Origin: Catelliglobosispora koreensis DSM 44566
GTDB lineage: Bacteria; Actinomycetota; Actinomycetes; Mycobacteriales; Micromonosporaceae
Direction of reading: 5' to 3'
Assembly: GCF_000379685.1 (NCBI RefSeq)
Contig: NZ_KB903261.1
Location: 97-64,096 of the forward strand
Length of the DNA stretch: 64,000 bases
Shown here: piece after piece, positions 55,382 to 64,000 of the stretch
Numbering within the stretch: position 1 is the stretch's first letter
Layout: the number at the start of each line of letters is the position of its first letter
The notes under the pieces: generated by a model
What the model saw: the letters and a program-made list of their open reading frames with translations, nothing else
Told to the model about the DNA's origin: nothing
Database searches by the model: none
Program-made: the position numbers and the translations under genes

Positions 55382-56350
55382 CTAGACGCCGCCGTAAGAG
55401 TGCAGTCCGGTGAAGAAGATGTTGACGCCGAAGAGGTTCATCATCATCGTGAGCCAGCCGATGACCGCGATCCACGCCGCTGTGCGCTTGGACACGCTCG
55501 GCGTCGCCCGCGCGTGCAGGTATCCGGCGTAGATCACCCACGAGATGAATGCCCAGACCTCTTTCGGGTCCCAGCCCCAGTAACGGCCCCAGGCCGCCTC
55601 GGCCCAGACCGCGCCAGCGGCCACGCCGAAGGTCCAGATCGGGAACGCGAGGGCGTGCAGGCGAAACGACAGCCGTTCGGCGGTTTCCGCGTTGGCGAGC
55701 AGGCGGCCGTAGGGGTAGAACCACGTGCGCTTGCCGGCGTCGTAACCGCTGCGGATGAGGTACATGACGGAGGCGGCGAAGCCGACGAGGAACAGGCCCG
55801 TCGCCGTGATGATCGAGCCCACGTGCACGACGTACCAAACGGAGTCCAGCGCGGGAACCAAGGGCGCCACGGGCTTACGCAAGACGATGCCGGCCACGCC
55901 AGTCAGCAGCACCTGGGTGAGCACCAGGAACAGGCCCAAGTGGCGCACACCTGGCTTCTTGACCGCCATGAAGAGCCAGATCGCCGTGGCGAGCAGAGTG
56001 CCCGTCATCACGTATTCGTACATGTTGCCCCATGGCATGCGGCCCGCTTCCAGGGAGCGCGCGAGCACTGTCGCGAGATGCGCCGCACCCGCGACGACCG
56101 TGACGATCAGCGCTGCGGGAAGCAGCCAGCGTGAGCGCGGCTCACTGCTCGGCTCCACTTCGGGAGCGGCATAGGGATGCGGCGCGCCCTCAACGACCGC
56201 CGGGCCACCCGCGCCGACGAGCTCACGCTCGCGCACCGCGGCGCGTGCGACATGGCTTTGCGGGCCGAAAGCGAAGTCGGCGGCGTGCAGCAGCATCGCC
56301 ACCATGTATCCGCTCACCGTGAGGGTGAGAAAGACTCCGTCGATTGCCAC
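55382..56350 (-). CDS. ccsB: Cytochrome c assembly protein CcsB (ResC)
   Basis: 322 aa with about eight membrane helices. The haem-handling motif reads WGRYWGWDPKEVWAFISWVIYAGYLHAR (about 245-270), the WWD-type loop, and PWGNMYEYVMTG (about 100). It is the haem ligase partner of ResB in System II. The start overlaps ResB by 37 nt. Confidence 0.92.
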   Translation of the reverse strand: MAIDGVFLTLTVSGYMVAMLLHAADFAFGPQSHVARAAVRERELVGAGGPAVVEGAPHPYAAPEVEPSSEPRSRWLLPAALIVTVVAGAAHLATVLARSLEAGRMPWGNMYEYVMTGTLLATAIWLFMAVKKPGVRHLGLFLVLTQVLLTGVAGIVLRKPVAPLVPALDSVWYVVHVGSIITATGLFLVGFAASVMYLIRSGYDAGKRTWFYPYGRLLANAETAERLSFRLHALAFPIWTFGVAAGAVWAEAAWGRYWGWDPKEVWAFISWVIYAGYLHARATPSVSKRTAAWIAVIGWLTMMMNLFGVNIFFTGLHSYGGV

Positions 56351-57750
56351 CGTGTCACCTTTTCAAACTCGTCAGCGAACCCGGGATAGTCGGTCTTGGG
56401 CAGACCGCCAGCCTCGGCGGTGCCGTCTGGGTGAAGACGCAGCCACACCCTACGCCGCTTGCCATACAGCGACAGCGGCAGCCCGACCAGGAGCAGGACC
56501 GCTCCTGTTAGGACGATCGGCTCACCCGGATCGTGGCGGACCGAGATGGCGATGAACGACCGCGTCCCCAGAAACTCCAGCTTGCTGCCGTCCGGGAGGG
56601 TCTGTGTTTCGCCCTTTTTCAAGGTCTTCCGCTCACCGAAGGGCGTCATCCGTTTGGTGTCCAGGACGTACACGTTCTGCGGGATGCCCGCGTCAAGACC
56701 GATGTCGCCCTTCCACGGGATCAACGTCAGCCTGGGATTGCGTTCTTCGGGGTGCAGTGAACTAGCTCCCTCGGCCGTCGGCAGGTAGATGCCCTCGAAA
56801 CCGATCTGGTTCTTCGGGTCACCACCGTTGGCATCGGGGAACAACAGCACGCCGATGCTCGCCATCATGTCGTTGTTGTCCGGGAAAGCGGCCGTGACCT
56901 GCTGCACCCTGCCTGCCGCATCGGTGTAACGCGCCTCGATGGCGTAACCGTGGCCGAGCAGATAAACGTTGGCGCCGTCGAGGCGCAGCGGGTGATTGAC
57001 CCGGAACTTCTGCCCCCCGTTGACCGTCGCCTCAAACGACGTGGCCTGACCGTTCTCCAAATAGGACGCTTGGAAGTCTTCCAGCTCAAGGCAAAACGGC
57101 GGCAGGTCGCTCGCTGAGACGTAGGGTCCGAGCACGGGGCGGTCGTATTGGTAGAGCACATTGCAAAACGGCTTGTCAGCGCCCTCGATGAGAATGCGCT
57201 GGCCGTTCCAGCCCCACTGGGCACCGATGGCGACGCCGGCCAGGATCACGAGAAGAGAGCTGTGGAAAAGCAGGTTGCCCGTTTCCTTCAGGTAGCCCTT
57301 TTCCGCCGAGATCGTGACCGAGCCGTCAGGGTGCTCCCGCCGGACTTTGCGCCAGCCCTTGAAATCGAGCGTCGGATGCGTGCCGTAGACGGTGTGCTGA
57401 GGGAGCCGTTCGAGCCGCTTAGGCGCCTCGGGCGGCGTCTTGATCAGCGCGCGGACATGATCACGCAGTCGCGGCAGGACACAGCCGACGAGCGAGGTGA
57501 ACAGCAACAGATAGATCGCGGCAAACCAAGGTGCCGCGTAGACATCGAAGAACCCTAGCTGATCCAGGACCGGTGCCAGCTTGGGATTTTCGATGAAGTA
57601 CTGCTGAACCGGGGTCTCGCCCAGCCGGCGCTGGGGAAGAATCGAGCCCGGGATCGCCCCGATCGCCAGCAGGAACAGCAGCACCAAGGCGGTGCGCATG
57701 CTGGTCAGCTGCCGCCAGCTATTGCGCAGAAACGCCAGAGCCGGCTTCAT
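56314..57750 (-). CDS. resB: Cytochrome c biogenesis protein ResB
   Basis: 478 aa from ATG 57750, overlapping the ccdA stop (ATGA). Typical ResB: SMRTALVLLFLLAIGAIPGSILPQRRL at the start, AAIYLLLFTSLVGCVLPRLRDH (about 85), and a large external domain before a last membrane helix (VLTGAVLLLVGLPLSLYGKRRRVWLR). It acts with CcsB. Confidence 0.93.
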   Translation of the reverse strand: MKPALAFLRNSWRQLTSMRTALVLLFLLAIGAIPGSILPQRRLGETPVQQYFIENPKLAPVLDQLGFFDVYAAPWFAAIYLLLFTSLVGCVLPRLRDHVRALIKTPPEAPKRLERLPQHTVYGTHPTLDFKGWRKVRREHPDGSVTISAEKGYLKETGNLLFHSSLLVILAGVAIGAQWGWNGQRILIEGADKPFCNVLYQYDRPVLGPYVSASDLPPFCLELEDFQASYLENGQATSFEATVNGGQKFRVNHPLRLDGANVYLLGHGYAIEARYTDAAGRVQQVTAAFPDNNDMMASIGVLLFPDANGGDPKNQIGFEGIYLPTAEGASSLHPEERNPRLTLIPWKGDIGLDAGIPQNVYVLDTKRMTPFGERKTLKKGETQTLPDGSKLEFLGTRSFIAISVRHDPGEPIVLTGAVLLLVGLPLSLYGKRRRVWLRLHPDGTAEAGGLPKTDYPGFADEFEKVTRWQSTESFSPSR

Positions 57751-58481
57751 ATGCCGACGCTCCCGGGGCCGACCGTCACGCGCAGCCAGGTGATGAAGTC
57801 GTTCCAGAAGCCTGACACCAGCGCGAGTCCCACGAGAATCAGCATGGCGCCACCGATGCGGGTGACCCACTTGGAGTTACGCCGGATGGTCTTGATCACG
57901 CCCGCCAGACGGCGCATTCCCAGGCCGAACACGAGAAACGGCAAGCCGATGCCGAGGCAATAGGCGATGGCGAGCACAACCGCCCGGCCCGAGTTTCCGC
58001 CCACGCCGGCCAGGCCGAGCACGGCACCCAAAGTCGGTGATACGCAAGGGATCCAGCTCAACGCGAACACGGCACCGAAGACCGGCGCGCCGAGCAGCCC
58101 AGCCTCGGGCAGTTTCTGGAGGCGCCGCTCGTTTTGCATCCCTGGCACGAGGCCGATGAAAGCCAGCCCCAGCAAGATGATGAGCACGCCGACACCGATC
58201 TGCACCTGCCGGTCGTAACGCAGCAGCATCCGCCCGGCCTCAGCGACCAGCACGCTAATCGTGATGAACACCGCAGCGAATCCCGCGATGAAAAGACCCA
58301 CACCCGCCAGCACCCGGCCTTTGCGGGGAGAGTCAAGGTCCGCTCCAACCAGGCCGGTCACATAAGACAGATATCCGGGTACTAAAGGGAGCACACACGG
58401 AGACAAGAAGCTGACCAGGCCCGCCAGCAGGGCCACCCCCACCGCGAGCAGAAGTGGTCCCCCAGCGACGACCTCGCTCAT
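57747..58481 (-). CDS. ccdA: Thiol transfer membrane protein CcdA
   Basis: 244 aa, six helices. The two catalytic Cys are in FLSPCVLPLVPGYLSYVTG (about 28) and SWIPCVSPTLGAVLGLAG (about 155). It brings reducing power to the extracytoplasmic thioredoxin TlpA. Its start overlaps tlpA's stop (ATGA). Confidence 0.94.
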   Translation of the reverse strand: MSEVVAGGPLLLAVGVALLAGLVSFLSPCVLPLVPGYLSYVTGLVGADLDSPRKGRVLAGVGLFIAGFAAVFITISVLVAEAGRMLLRYDRQVQIGVGVLIILLGLAFIGLVPGMQNERRLQKLPEAGLLGAPVFGAVFALSWIPCVSPTLGAVLGLAGVGGNSGRAVVLAIAYCLGIGLPFLVFGLGMRRLAGVIKTIRRNSKWVTRIGGAMLILVGLALVSGFWNDFITWLRVTVGPGSVGI

Positions 58482-59008
58482 GCCTTCTCCGCGAGCAGCG
58501 GAGTGAGCAGGCCGGCCAGTTCGTCGCGGGTCGTAGCGCGGCGAATCACAGCCGCGATCTTCCCCTGGGCGTCCACGATGATCGTCGACGGCAGCGCGTT
58601 AGGCGGCACATCCCGGAACGCCAGCGCCAGTTTGCCCGAAGTGTCCAGCAGGCTCGGGTAGGTCGCCTTGTTCTCGATGAACGCGAGCGCCTTGTCCTTG
58701 TCGTCATAGGTGTTCAGCCCGACGACAGCGACACCGGGCATTTCCTTGTGCACGGCTTCCAGGTCGGCGACCTCGATGCGGCAGGGCGCGCACCAGCTCG
58801 CCCAGAAGTTCAGCACGACCACTTTGCCCTTGAGGGTGGCCAGGTCGAAGCTGCCACCGTCGAGCAGGGTTCCTTTGAGCTCAGGAGCGTCGGCCCGTTT
58901 GCCCGCTGGGAACTGAACCACCTGCCCGGCCGTCTGTTCGCTGCCGCCGCCGGAACACCCGGCAGCGACCGCGGCAACGACCGCGAGAAGAACGGCACGA
59001 CGGTTCAT
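58478..59008 (-). CDS. Membrane-anchored thioredoxin TlpA/ResA
   Basis: 176 aa from ATG 59008. Lipoprotein signal RRAVLLAVVAAVAAGCSGG; thioredoxin active site WASWCAPCRIEV (about 80-85). Keeps apo-cytochrome c thiols reduced for haem attachment. Starts 7 nt after the phosphatase gene. Confidence 0.92.
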   Translation of the reverse strand: MNRRAVLLAVVAAVAAGCSGGGSEQTAGQVVQFPAGKRADAPELKGTLLDGGSFDLATLKGKVVVLNFWASWCAPCRIEVADLEAVHKEMPGVAVVGLNTYDDKDKALAFIENKATYPSLLDTSGKLALAFRDVPPNALPSTIIVDAQGKIAAVIRRATTRDELAGLLTPLLAEKA

Positions 59009-59015
59009 GCGGACA

Positions 59016-59636
59016 TCATGCCCCGCGGCCGGTCCCAGGGCCCAAATGGGAGGCGGGTTCGGAGTATGAGATGCGTGACAGCCGCTCATCGTCGAAGTGG
59101 AACGACGTCAGGCTGGCCAGGTTGCACTGGCGGTTACGCGGGTCGTGCCAGAGCCGCTGGCCTTCCAGGAAGCGGCGCAGTGTCCAAATAGGAAGCTGGT
59201 GTGAGACACACAGAGCCTCGTGCCCGGCGGCCGCGATGCGAGCGGCCGCGAGCGCCGCGAGCATCCGGGTGGCGATCAGCGCATAGGGCTCGCCCCAGGA
59301 CGGCCGGAACGGGTTGCGCAGCGACAGCCAGAACTTCGGATCCCGCATCGACCGCTCGACGCGGGTGCCCTCGAAGACATTGTCGCTTTCGATCAACATC
59401 GGATCGATGGCGATGGGCAGGCCAAACTGCTCCGCGATCGGGGCGGCCGTCTCCTGTGCCCGCTCCAGCGGACTCGACACGACATAAGTGATGTCGTTGC
59501 TCGACAAAGCCATCGCCACCGCTTTGGCCATCTGCTGCCCGAGCGAACTGAGCTGGTAACCGGGAAGCTTGCCGTAGAGGACCTTCGCCGGATTGTGCAC
59601 TTCCCCGTGGCGGAGCATGTGGACGATCGTTTTCAC
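59016..59636 (-). CDS. Histidine phosphatase family protein
   Basis: 206 aa from GTG overlapping the hemL stop (GTGA). Catalytic R-H-G in [11 protein letters not shown] (about 8-10), second His in [19 protein letters not shown]. It commonly lies between hemL and tlpA in actinobacteria; substrate unknown. Confidence 0.85.
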   Translation of the reverse strand: MKTIVHMLRHGEVHNPAKVLYGKLPGYQLSSLGQQMAKAVAMALSSNDITYVVSSPLERAQETAAPIAEQFGLPIAIDPMLIESDNVFEGTRVERSMRDPKFWLSLRNPFRPSWGEPYALIATRMLAALAAARIAAAGHEALCVSHQLPIWTLRRFLEGQRLWHDPRNRQCNLASLTSFHFDDERLSRISYSEPASHLGPGTGRGA

Positions 59637-60931
59637 GCCTGCGCCGCCGCTCTTGCCGCGACCGGGAGTGCCTCGGCAATCCGGGTTAGAGCCTCATCGT
59701 CGATGGCGGTGCTGACGAACCACGCTTCAAAGGCACTGGGCGGCAAGTAGACGCCATGTGCCAGCATGCTGTGGAAAAACGCCCTGAACTGGGGCACATT
59801 CTGGCCGCGGGCGGCGTCGTAATCGAGTACCCGATGAGGGGTAAAGAAGATCGAGAACATGTTGCCCGCGACGGACAGATGGTGCTCGACCCCGGCGGCG
59901 GCCAGGGCTTGGACCGCGAGCCCAGAAATCGTCGCGGCAGTCGCGTCGAGCTTGGCGTAGGTCGCGTCGTCAGCCAGCCGCAGCGAGGCGAGTCCCGCGG
60001 CACAGGCCAGCGGGTTACCCGACAGCGTGCCTGCTTGATACACCGGCCCGGACGGGGCAAGCCTCGACATAATCTCAGCTTTACCCCCAAAGGCGGCCGC
60101 GGGAAGCCCACCGCCCATGACTTTGCCGAAAGTCCACAGATCCGCGTTCACCGGCTCAAGCCCTTGCCAGCCACCGCGCGAAACGCGGAAGCCGGTCATG
60201 ACCTCATCCATGATGAGCAAGGCCCCGTGCGCGTGCGCCAGCTCGGCTAGGCCCGCGTTGAATCCGGGCAGCGGCGCGACGACGCCCATGTTTCCGGCCG
60301 CGGCCTCGGTGATGATCGCCGCGACATCTTCGGCCTCTAGCGTCTTACGGACCGCATCAAGATCGTTGTATGGCAACACGATCGTCTCGCTAGCGGTCGC
60401 TCCCGTCACGCCCGGAGAGTCCGGAATGGACAGTGTCGCTACGCCAGAGCCCGCGGCAGCCAACAAGGAATCGACGTGCCCGTGATAGCAGCCCGCGAAC
60501 TTGACCACTTTGGACCGTCCGGTGAAGCCACGGGCCAGCCGGATCGCCGACATGGTGGCTTCCGTCCCGGAGCTGACCAGCCGCACCTGCTCGACGGCGG
60601 TGCGGGCGACCAGCTCTTCGGCCAGCTCCACCTCACCCGGCGTCGGCGTGCCAAAGCTCGTGCCCTTGGCGGCCGCCTGCTGCACCGCCTCGATCACAGC
60701 CGGGTGGGCGTGACCGTGGATCAGCGGGCCCCAGGAGCAGACCAGGTCGGCGTATTTGCGGCCATCAGCGTCGAACATCCATGGGCCCTCGCCGCGCAGC
60801 ATGAACCGGGGCGTGCCTCCCACCGACTTGAAAGCACGCACAGGTGAGTTGACGCCGCCGGGCACGATCGCCGAGGCGCGGTCAAACAGTGTCTGAGACG
60901 CCGGGGCGTCATAAGGGTATGCATCGATCAC
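59633..60931 (-). CDS. hemL: Glutamate-1-semialdehyde aminomutase HemL
   Basis: 432 aa. Makes 5-aminolevulinate for haem. PLP Lys in [17 protein letters not shown] (about 268), [21 protein letters not shown] at the start and [15 protein letters not shown] near 148 are HemL marks. It leads the operon with phosphatase, tlpA, ccdA, resB and ccsB, linking haem supply with cytochrome c assembly. Confidence 0.95.
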   Translation of the reverse strand: MIDAYPYDAPASQTLFDRASAIVPGGVNSPVRAFKSVGGTPRFMLRGEGPWMFDADGRKYADLVCSWGPLIHGHAHPAVIEAVQQAAAKGTSFGTPTPGEVELAEELVARTAVEQVRLVSSGTEATMSAIRLARGFTGRSKVVKFAGCYHGHVDSLLAAAGSGVATLSIPDSPGVTGATASETIVLPYNDLDAVRKTLEAEDVAAIITEAAAGNMGVVAPLPGFNAGLAELAHAHGALLIMDEVMTGFRVSRGGWQGLEPVNADLWTFGKVMGGGLPAAAFGGKAEIMSRLAPSGPVYQAGTLSGNPLACAAGLASLRLADDATYAKLDATAATISGLAVQALAAAGVEHHLSVAGNMFSIFFTPHRVLDYDAARGQNVPQFRAFFHSMLAHGVYLPPSAFEAWFVSTAIDDEALTRIAEALPVAARAAAQA

Positions 60932-60952
60932 AGTGCCGCTATTGTGCCAGAC

Positions 60953-62083
60953 CTACGGATATCGATACGGAGCTACAAGCTCCCGCAGGTGTGCCGGCGC
61001 CCACTGAACGACCGCTGAACCGCTGCGGGCCAGCAGAACATTACGTGCCGCTTCGATCACCGCCACCAGGCGCTGCGGGGTCAGATCGGCGGGGATCGCC
61101 GCCCAGCACGGGCCGTGACCCAGGCTGCCGCGTACCGGAATCGGCAGGCCAGCCGCGTCAGCGAGGGTGTAGCAAATGACGTTGAGCATTCCTTCCGGGA
61201 TCGTGAGACGGACCGCCACCTCGCCTGGCCGGAAGGGATAACGCCCCCACCAAGCGGGCGCATACTCACTGGCCTGGCCGCGGCCCTCGAACCGGCGCAC
61301 CCTGTCTTCAACACCGGGAGCGGCGCCTTCGAGCAAGATCGATAGAGCGCCGGTCGCATAGCGCGTGCCTGCCACGGCACGCATGCCGGGCAGATCAAGC
61401 TCGATCGCCGACGGGTGCACCGCCAGCAGCTCATCGAGCAGATTCATCACGTGAAAGGGCTGCTCCACCGGAAACGTGACCCACGCCTGACTATCGGGCA
61501 GCGGGTGGGTGCGCAGCACGGTTTCCACGACCACGCACGACGGATGCGGCCAGCCCGGAAACGCCCACCGAAGATCACAGATCGAGTTGCCGACCAGCTC
61601 GACGCGATCGGCCACTTCGCCGATCTCACCACCTGGCAGGACCACCGTCGCGTTGACGATGTGTGCCGCGGGTGGGCCGAAGCGGTGCGAGATCGGGCCT
61701 GCCTCACCCGTCACCACCATCCCGCCAACCGTGCCGCGCCACGAAGGCGGGTCAAGCTCCAGCCGGCGGCCGAAGCGGGCCAGCTCGTCTTGCACAACCG
61801 CGAAGGGGGCAGCTGCCCCAGCCGTCACGTTTCCCGTTGACGGCGCGTATGAACAGCCATCGAAGGCGCTCAAATCGAGCAGCACATCGATGACCGGCGG
61901 CAGATCAAGCCAGCCCAGCTTGCTGCCACCGCCTTTCGGTAACACCGACATCTCAGCTTCTCGCGCCTCGGCCATCAGGGCACTCAGCTCGCTGACCGAG
62001 CTAGGCCGCACCACATAGCGGACTTCGGCACCTTCCAACTGATCTGCCACGTCTCCTGCGCGGCCACGCATTCTCTGGCGCAC
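60953..62083 (-). CDS. GlcE-like FAD-binding oxidase
   Basis: 376 aa from GTG 62083 (ATG 62071 is an alternative). PCMH-type FAD domain: RPSSVSELSALMAEAREAEMSVLPKGGGSKLGW (about 26-60), DPPSWRGTVGGMVVTGEAGPISHRFGP (about 112-140). Resembles glycolate oxidase subunit GlcE, though no GlcD or GlcF gene is adjacent. Divergent from the oligopeptidase gene; the shared 85-nt promoter holds an SOS-like site. Confidence 0.8.
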   Translation of the reverse strand: MRQRMRGRAGDVADQLEGAEVRYVVRPSSVSELSALMAEAREAEMSVLPKGGGSKLGWLDLPPVIDVLLDLSAFDGCSYAPSTGNVTAGAAAPFAVVQDELARFGRRLELDPPSWRGTVGGMVVTGEAGPISHRFGPPAAHIVNATVVLPGGEIGEVADRVELVGNSICDLRWAFPGWPHPSCVVVETVLRTHPLPDSQAWVTFPVEQPFHVMNLLDELLAVHPSAIELDLPGMRAVAGTRYATGALSILLEGAAPGVEDRVRRFEGRGQASEYAPAWWGRYPFRPGEVAVRLTIPEGMLNVICYTLADAAGLPIPVRGSLGHGPCWAAIPADLTPQRLVAVIEAARNVLLARSGSAVVQWAPAHLRELVAPYRYP

Positions 62084-62104
62084 CTCCAGATTGAGAACAT
62101 CTTA

Positions 62105-62116
62105 GAACATGTGTTC
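62105..62116. promoter_or_regulatory. SOS (LexA) box-like site
   Basis: AGAACATGTGTTCG contains the core GAAC-N4-GTTC of actinobacterial LexA boxes, with one mismatch in the outer bases. It lies between two divergent genes, 22 nt upstream of the GlcE-like GTG and 53 nt before the oligopeptidase ATG. Confidence 0.5.
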
Positions 62117-62168
62117 GAAGCATAGCACTGATGGCGGTCATCATCAGGGCTCAGCTAGCGTTTACGCC

Positions 62169-64000
62169 ATGACCCAGTCACCAGTTGCGAAGCGGCTCCC
62201 GGTTGAGCGGACCCACCACGGCGATACCATCATCGATGAATATGCGTGGCTTGAGCAAAAGGAAGACCCAGCGGTCATCGCCCACCTTGAGGCGGAAAAC
62301 GCTTACACAGAAAAGATGACGGCTCACCTTGCCGGCCTTCGCGAGGCCGTCTTCCAGGAGATCAAGGCCCGCACCCAGGAGACCGATCTCTCGGTTCCCT
62401 TGCGCCACAACGGTTTCTGGTATTACACCCGCACTGAAGAGGGCAAGCAGTACGGCATACACTGCCGCAAGCCGATCGCTGAGGGCGAAACCGCCCCGCC
62501 GGTCGCCAAGGATGGCGCCCCTCTTCCGGGTGAAGAAATTCTGCTCGACGGCAACGCTCTGGCCGAAGGACACGACTTCTTCTCCCTCGGCACCTTCGAC
62601 GTCAGCCCCGACAGCAACCTGCTCGCCTACTCGACCGACTTCTCCGGCGACGAGCGGTTCACCTTGCGCTTCAAAGATCTGCGCACCGGCGAGCTGCTGC
62701 CCGACGAGATCAAAGACGTGTTCTACGGCGGTGCCTGGGCAACTGACAACAGCACCTTCTTCTACCTCACGATCGATGACGCCTGGCGCCCGCACCGCGT
62801 GTGGCGGCACGTGCTGCGATCGTCCATAGACGACGTTCTGGTTTTCCAAGAAGACGACGAGCGGTTCTGGGTCGGCATCGATCTGACCCGCTCACAGAAG
62901 TTCCTCGTGATCGACAGCAATAGCAAGCTCACCTCGGAGGCCCGTCTGATCCCGGCCGACCGTCCGCTGGAGGAGGCGGTGATCTTTGGTGAAGGGCGCC
63001 GTCAAGGCGTTGAGCTGTCCCTAGATCACCAGGGTGACCGGTGGCTCGTGCTGCACAACGACAACGCGGAGAACTTCACGCTGGGCTGGGTGCCGGTCGA
63101 GGACCACAGCGACTACCACCCGTTGATCGAGCACCGCTCCGACACGCGGCTCGAAGGCGTGGACGCCTTCCAAGACGTCATCGTCGTGCACTTCCGCAAG
63201 GACGGGCTGACCGGGCTGCGGATCGTGCCCAACGACGGTGAGCCTTACGACATCTCGTTCCCGGAACCGATCTACACGGTGGGCCTGGGCGGCAACGCCG
63301 ACTATGACCAGCGCCAGCTGCGCATGTCCTACAACTCGATGATCACGCCGGACTCGGTGTACGACTACGATCTCGACTCGCGGGAATTGTTGCTGCGCAG
63401 GCAAAAGCCGGTGCTCGCCGGCCCGGACGGGCGGCCGTTCGACATAGCCGACTACGAGCAGCACCGTGTTTGGGCGACCGCCGACGACGGCACACAGGTC
63501 CCGATCTCGCTCGTGTGCAAGGCCGGAACCCCGCGCGACGGTTCCGCGGCCCTGCTCCTCTACGGCTACGGCTCCTACGAGACGAGCATGGACCCGTGGT
63601 TCTCCATTCCACGGCTGTCGCTTTTGGACCGTGGCGTCGTCTACGCCGTCGCTCACATCCGCGGCGGCGGCGAGATGGGGCGCCGCTGGTATGAAGAGGG
63701 CAAGATGCTCGCCAAGCGCAACACGTTCACCGACTTCAACGCGTGCGCACGGCACCTAGTGAAATCCGGCTGGGCCAGCGCGGACCGGCTCGTGGCACGT
63801 GGCGGCTCAGCGGGCGGGCTGCTCATGGGTGCGATCGCCAACCTCGCCCCCGACGCCTACGCGGGCATCGTCGCGCAGGTCGCTTTCGTCGACCCGCTGA
63901 CCACGATCCTCGACCCGTCCCTGCCCCTGACCGTCACCGAGTGGGAAGAGTGGGGCAACCCGATTGAGTCGCCCGAGGTCTACGCCTACATGAAGGGCTA
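62169..64000 (+). CDS. Prolyl oligopeptidase family S9A, oligopeptidase B-like (3' end outside the window)
   Basis: The frame is open from ATG 62169 to the edge (610 codons). It has an N-terminal YAWLEQKEDP-type start, a seven-bladed propeller region (about 60-380), and an alpha/beta hydrolase part with AHIRGGGEMGRRWYEEGKM and the catalytic Ser in ARGGSAGGLLMGA (about 545). The Asp and His should follow beyond the window. Cleaves short peptides after basic or Pro residues in the cytosol. Confidence 0.93.
   Translation, partial: MTQSPVAKRLPVERTHHGDTIIDEYAWLEQKEDPAVIAHLEAENAYTEKMTAHLAGLREAVFQEIKARTQETDLSVPLRHNGFWYYTRTEEGKQYGIHCRKPIAEGETAPPVAKDGAPLPGEEILLDGNALAEGHDFFSLGTFDVSPDSNLLAYSTDFSGDERFTLRFKDLRTGELLPDEIKDVFYGGAWATDNSTFFYLTIDDAWRPHRVWRHVLRSSIDDVLVFQEDDERFWVGIDLTRSQKFLVIDSNSKLTSEARLIPADRPLEEAVIFGEGRRQGVELSLDHQGDRWLVLHNDNAENFTLGWVPVEDHSDYHPLIEHRSDTRLEGVDAFQDVIVVHFRKDGLTGLRIVPNDGEPYDISFPEPIYTVGLGGNADYDQRQLRMSYNSMITPDSVYDYDLDSRELLLRRQKPVLAGPDGRPFDIADYEQHRVWATADDGTQVPISLVCKAGTPRDGSAALLLYGYGSYETSMDPWFSIPRLSLLDRGVVYAVAHIRGGGEMGRRWYEEGKMLAKRNTFTDFNACARHLVKSGWASADRLVARGGSAGGLLMGAIANLAPDAYAGIVAQVAFVDPLTTILDPSLPLTVTEWEEWGNPIESPEVYAYMKG

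Overview
This 64 kb window comes from a high-GC actinobacterium. It encodes a BldC-type regulator, most of the futalosine menaquinone route (MqnA, MqnE, a UbiA-type prenyltransferase, UbiD, UbiX), a System II cytochrome c maturation set, a WXG100-like secretion substrate and many ATGA/GTGA start-stop overlaps. The species cannot be named from sequence alone. The futalosine route plus BldC points to a morphologically complex actinomycete rather than a Mycobacterium-like one.

Left chromosomal part (1-10811): the 5' part of a secreted delta-60 repeat protein that runs off the left edge; paaABCDE (phenylacetyl-CoA epoxidase) on the minus strand; three tandem exported serine hydrolases (one lacking its export signal); mqnA; an MFS exporter behind a 32-bp inverted-repeat operator; an ArsR-type regulator; and the first 195 codons of a HelD-type helicase gene.

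Integrative element (about 10812-35515, 24.7 kb): a large serine recombinase has placed an element exactly in the Walker A (P-loop) codons of helD, splitting the host gene. The element carries its own full-length helD next to the integrase, so it appears to replace the gene it breaks. Its attachment-site arms look like P-loop codons themselves. From left to right it holds an Apea/HEPN-like protein; a two-gene unit of a small HEPN-like protein and a 924-aa KGGTGR-type double P-loop ATPase; an XRE-ImmA/IrrE pair; an eight-gene minus-strand operon (Cys-rich small protein, sugar-nucleotide epimerase, archaeal-type methionine adenosyltransferase, GT4 glycosyltransferase, AlaRS-core paralogue, antibiotic-kinase homologue, histidine phosphatase, seryl-tRNA synthetase); an XRE/Nudix/HD trio; a double PD-(D/E)XK nuclease; two winged-helix proteins, one of the replication-relaxation family; small element ORFs; the replacement helD; and the integrase. 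No conjugation ATPase, relaxase or replication initiator is visible.

Right chromosomal part (35516-64000): the 3' part of helD and a Tat-exported PLP enzyme that follows it by 4 nt; a WXG100-like protein, a papain/C39-like putative effector and a lipoprotein; a BtuFCD-type ABC importer under a cobalamin riboswitch; mqnE; an NlpC/P60 hydrolase; a DEAD-box helicase; an Lrp regulator with a Cds1-like enzyme; bldC; ubiX, UbiA-type prenyltransferase and ubiD; then hemL, phosphatase, tlpA/resA, ccdA, resB, ccsB as one operon; and a GlcE-like flavoprotein divergent from an oligopeptidase B-like gene that runs off the right edge, with an SOS-box-like site between them.
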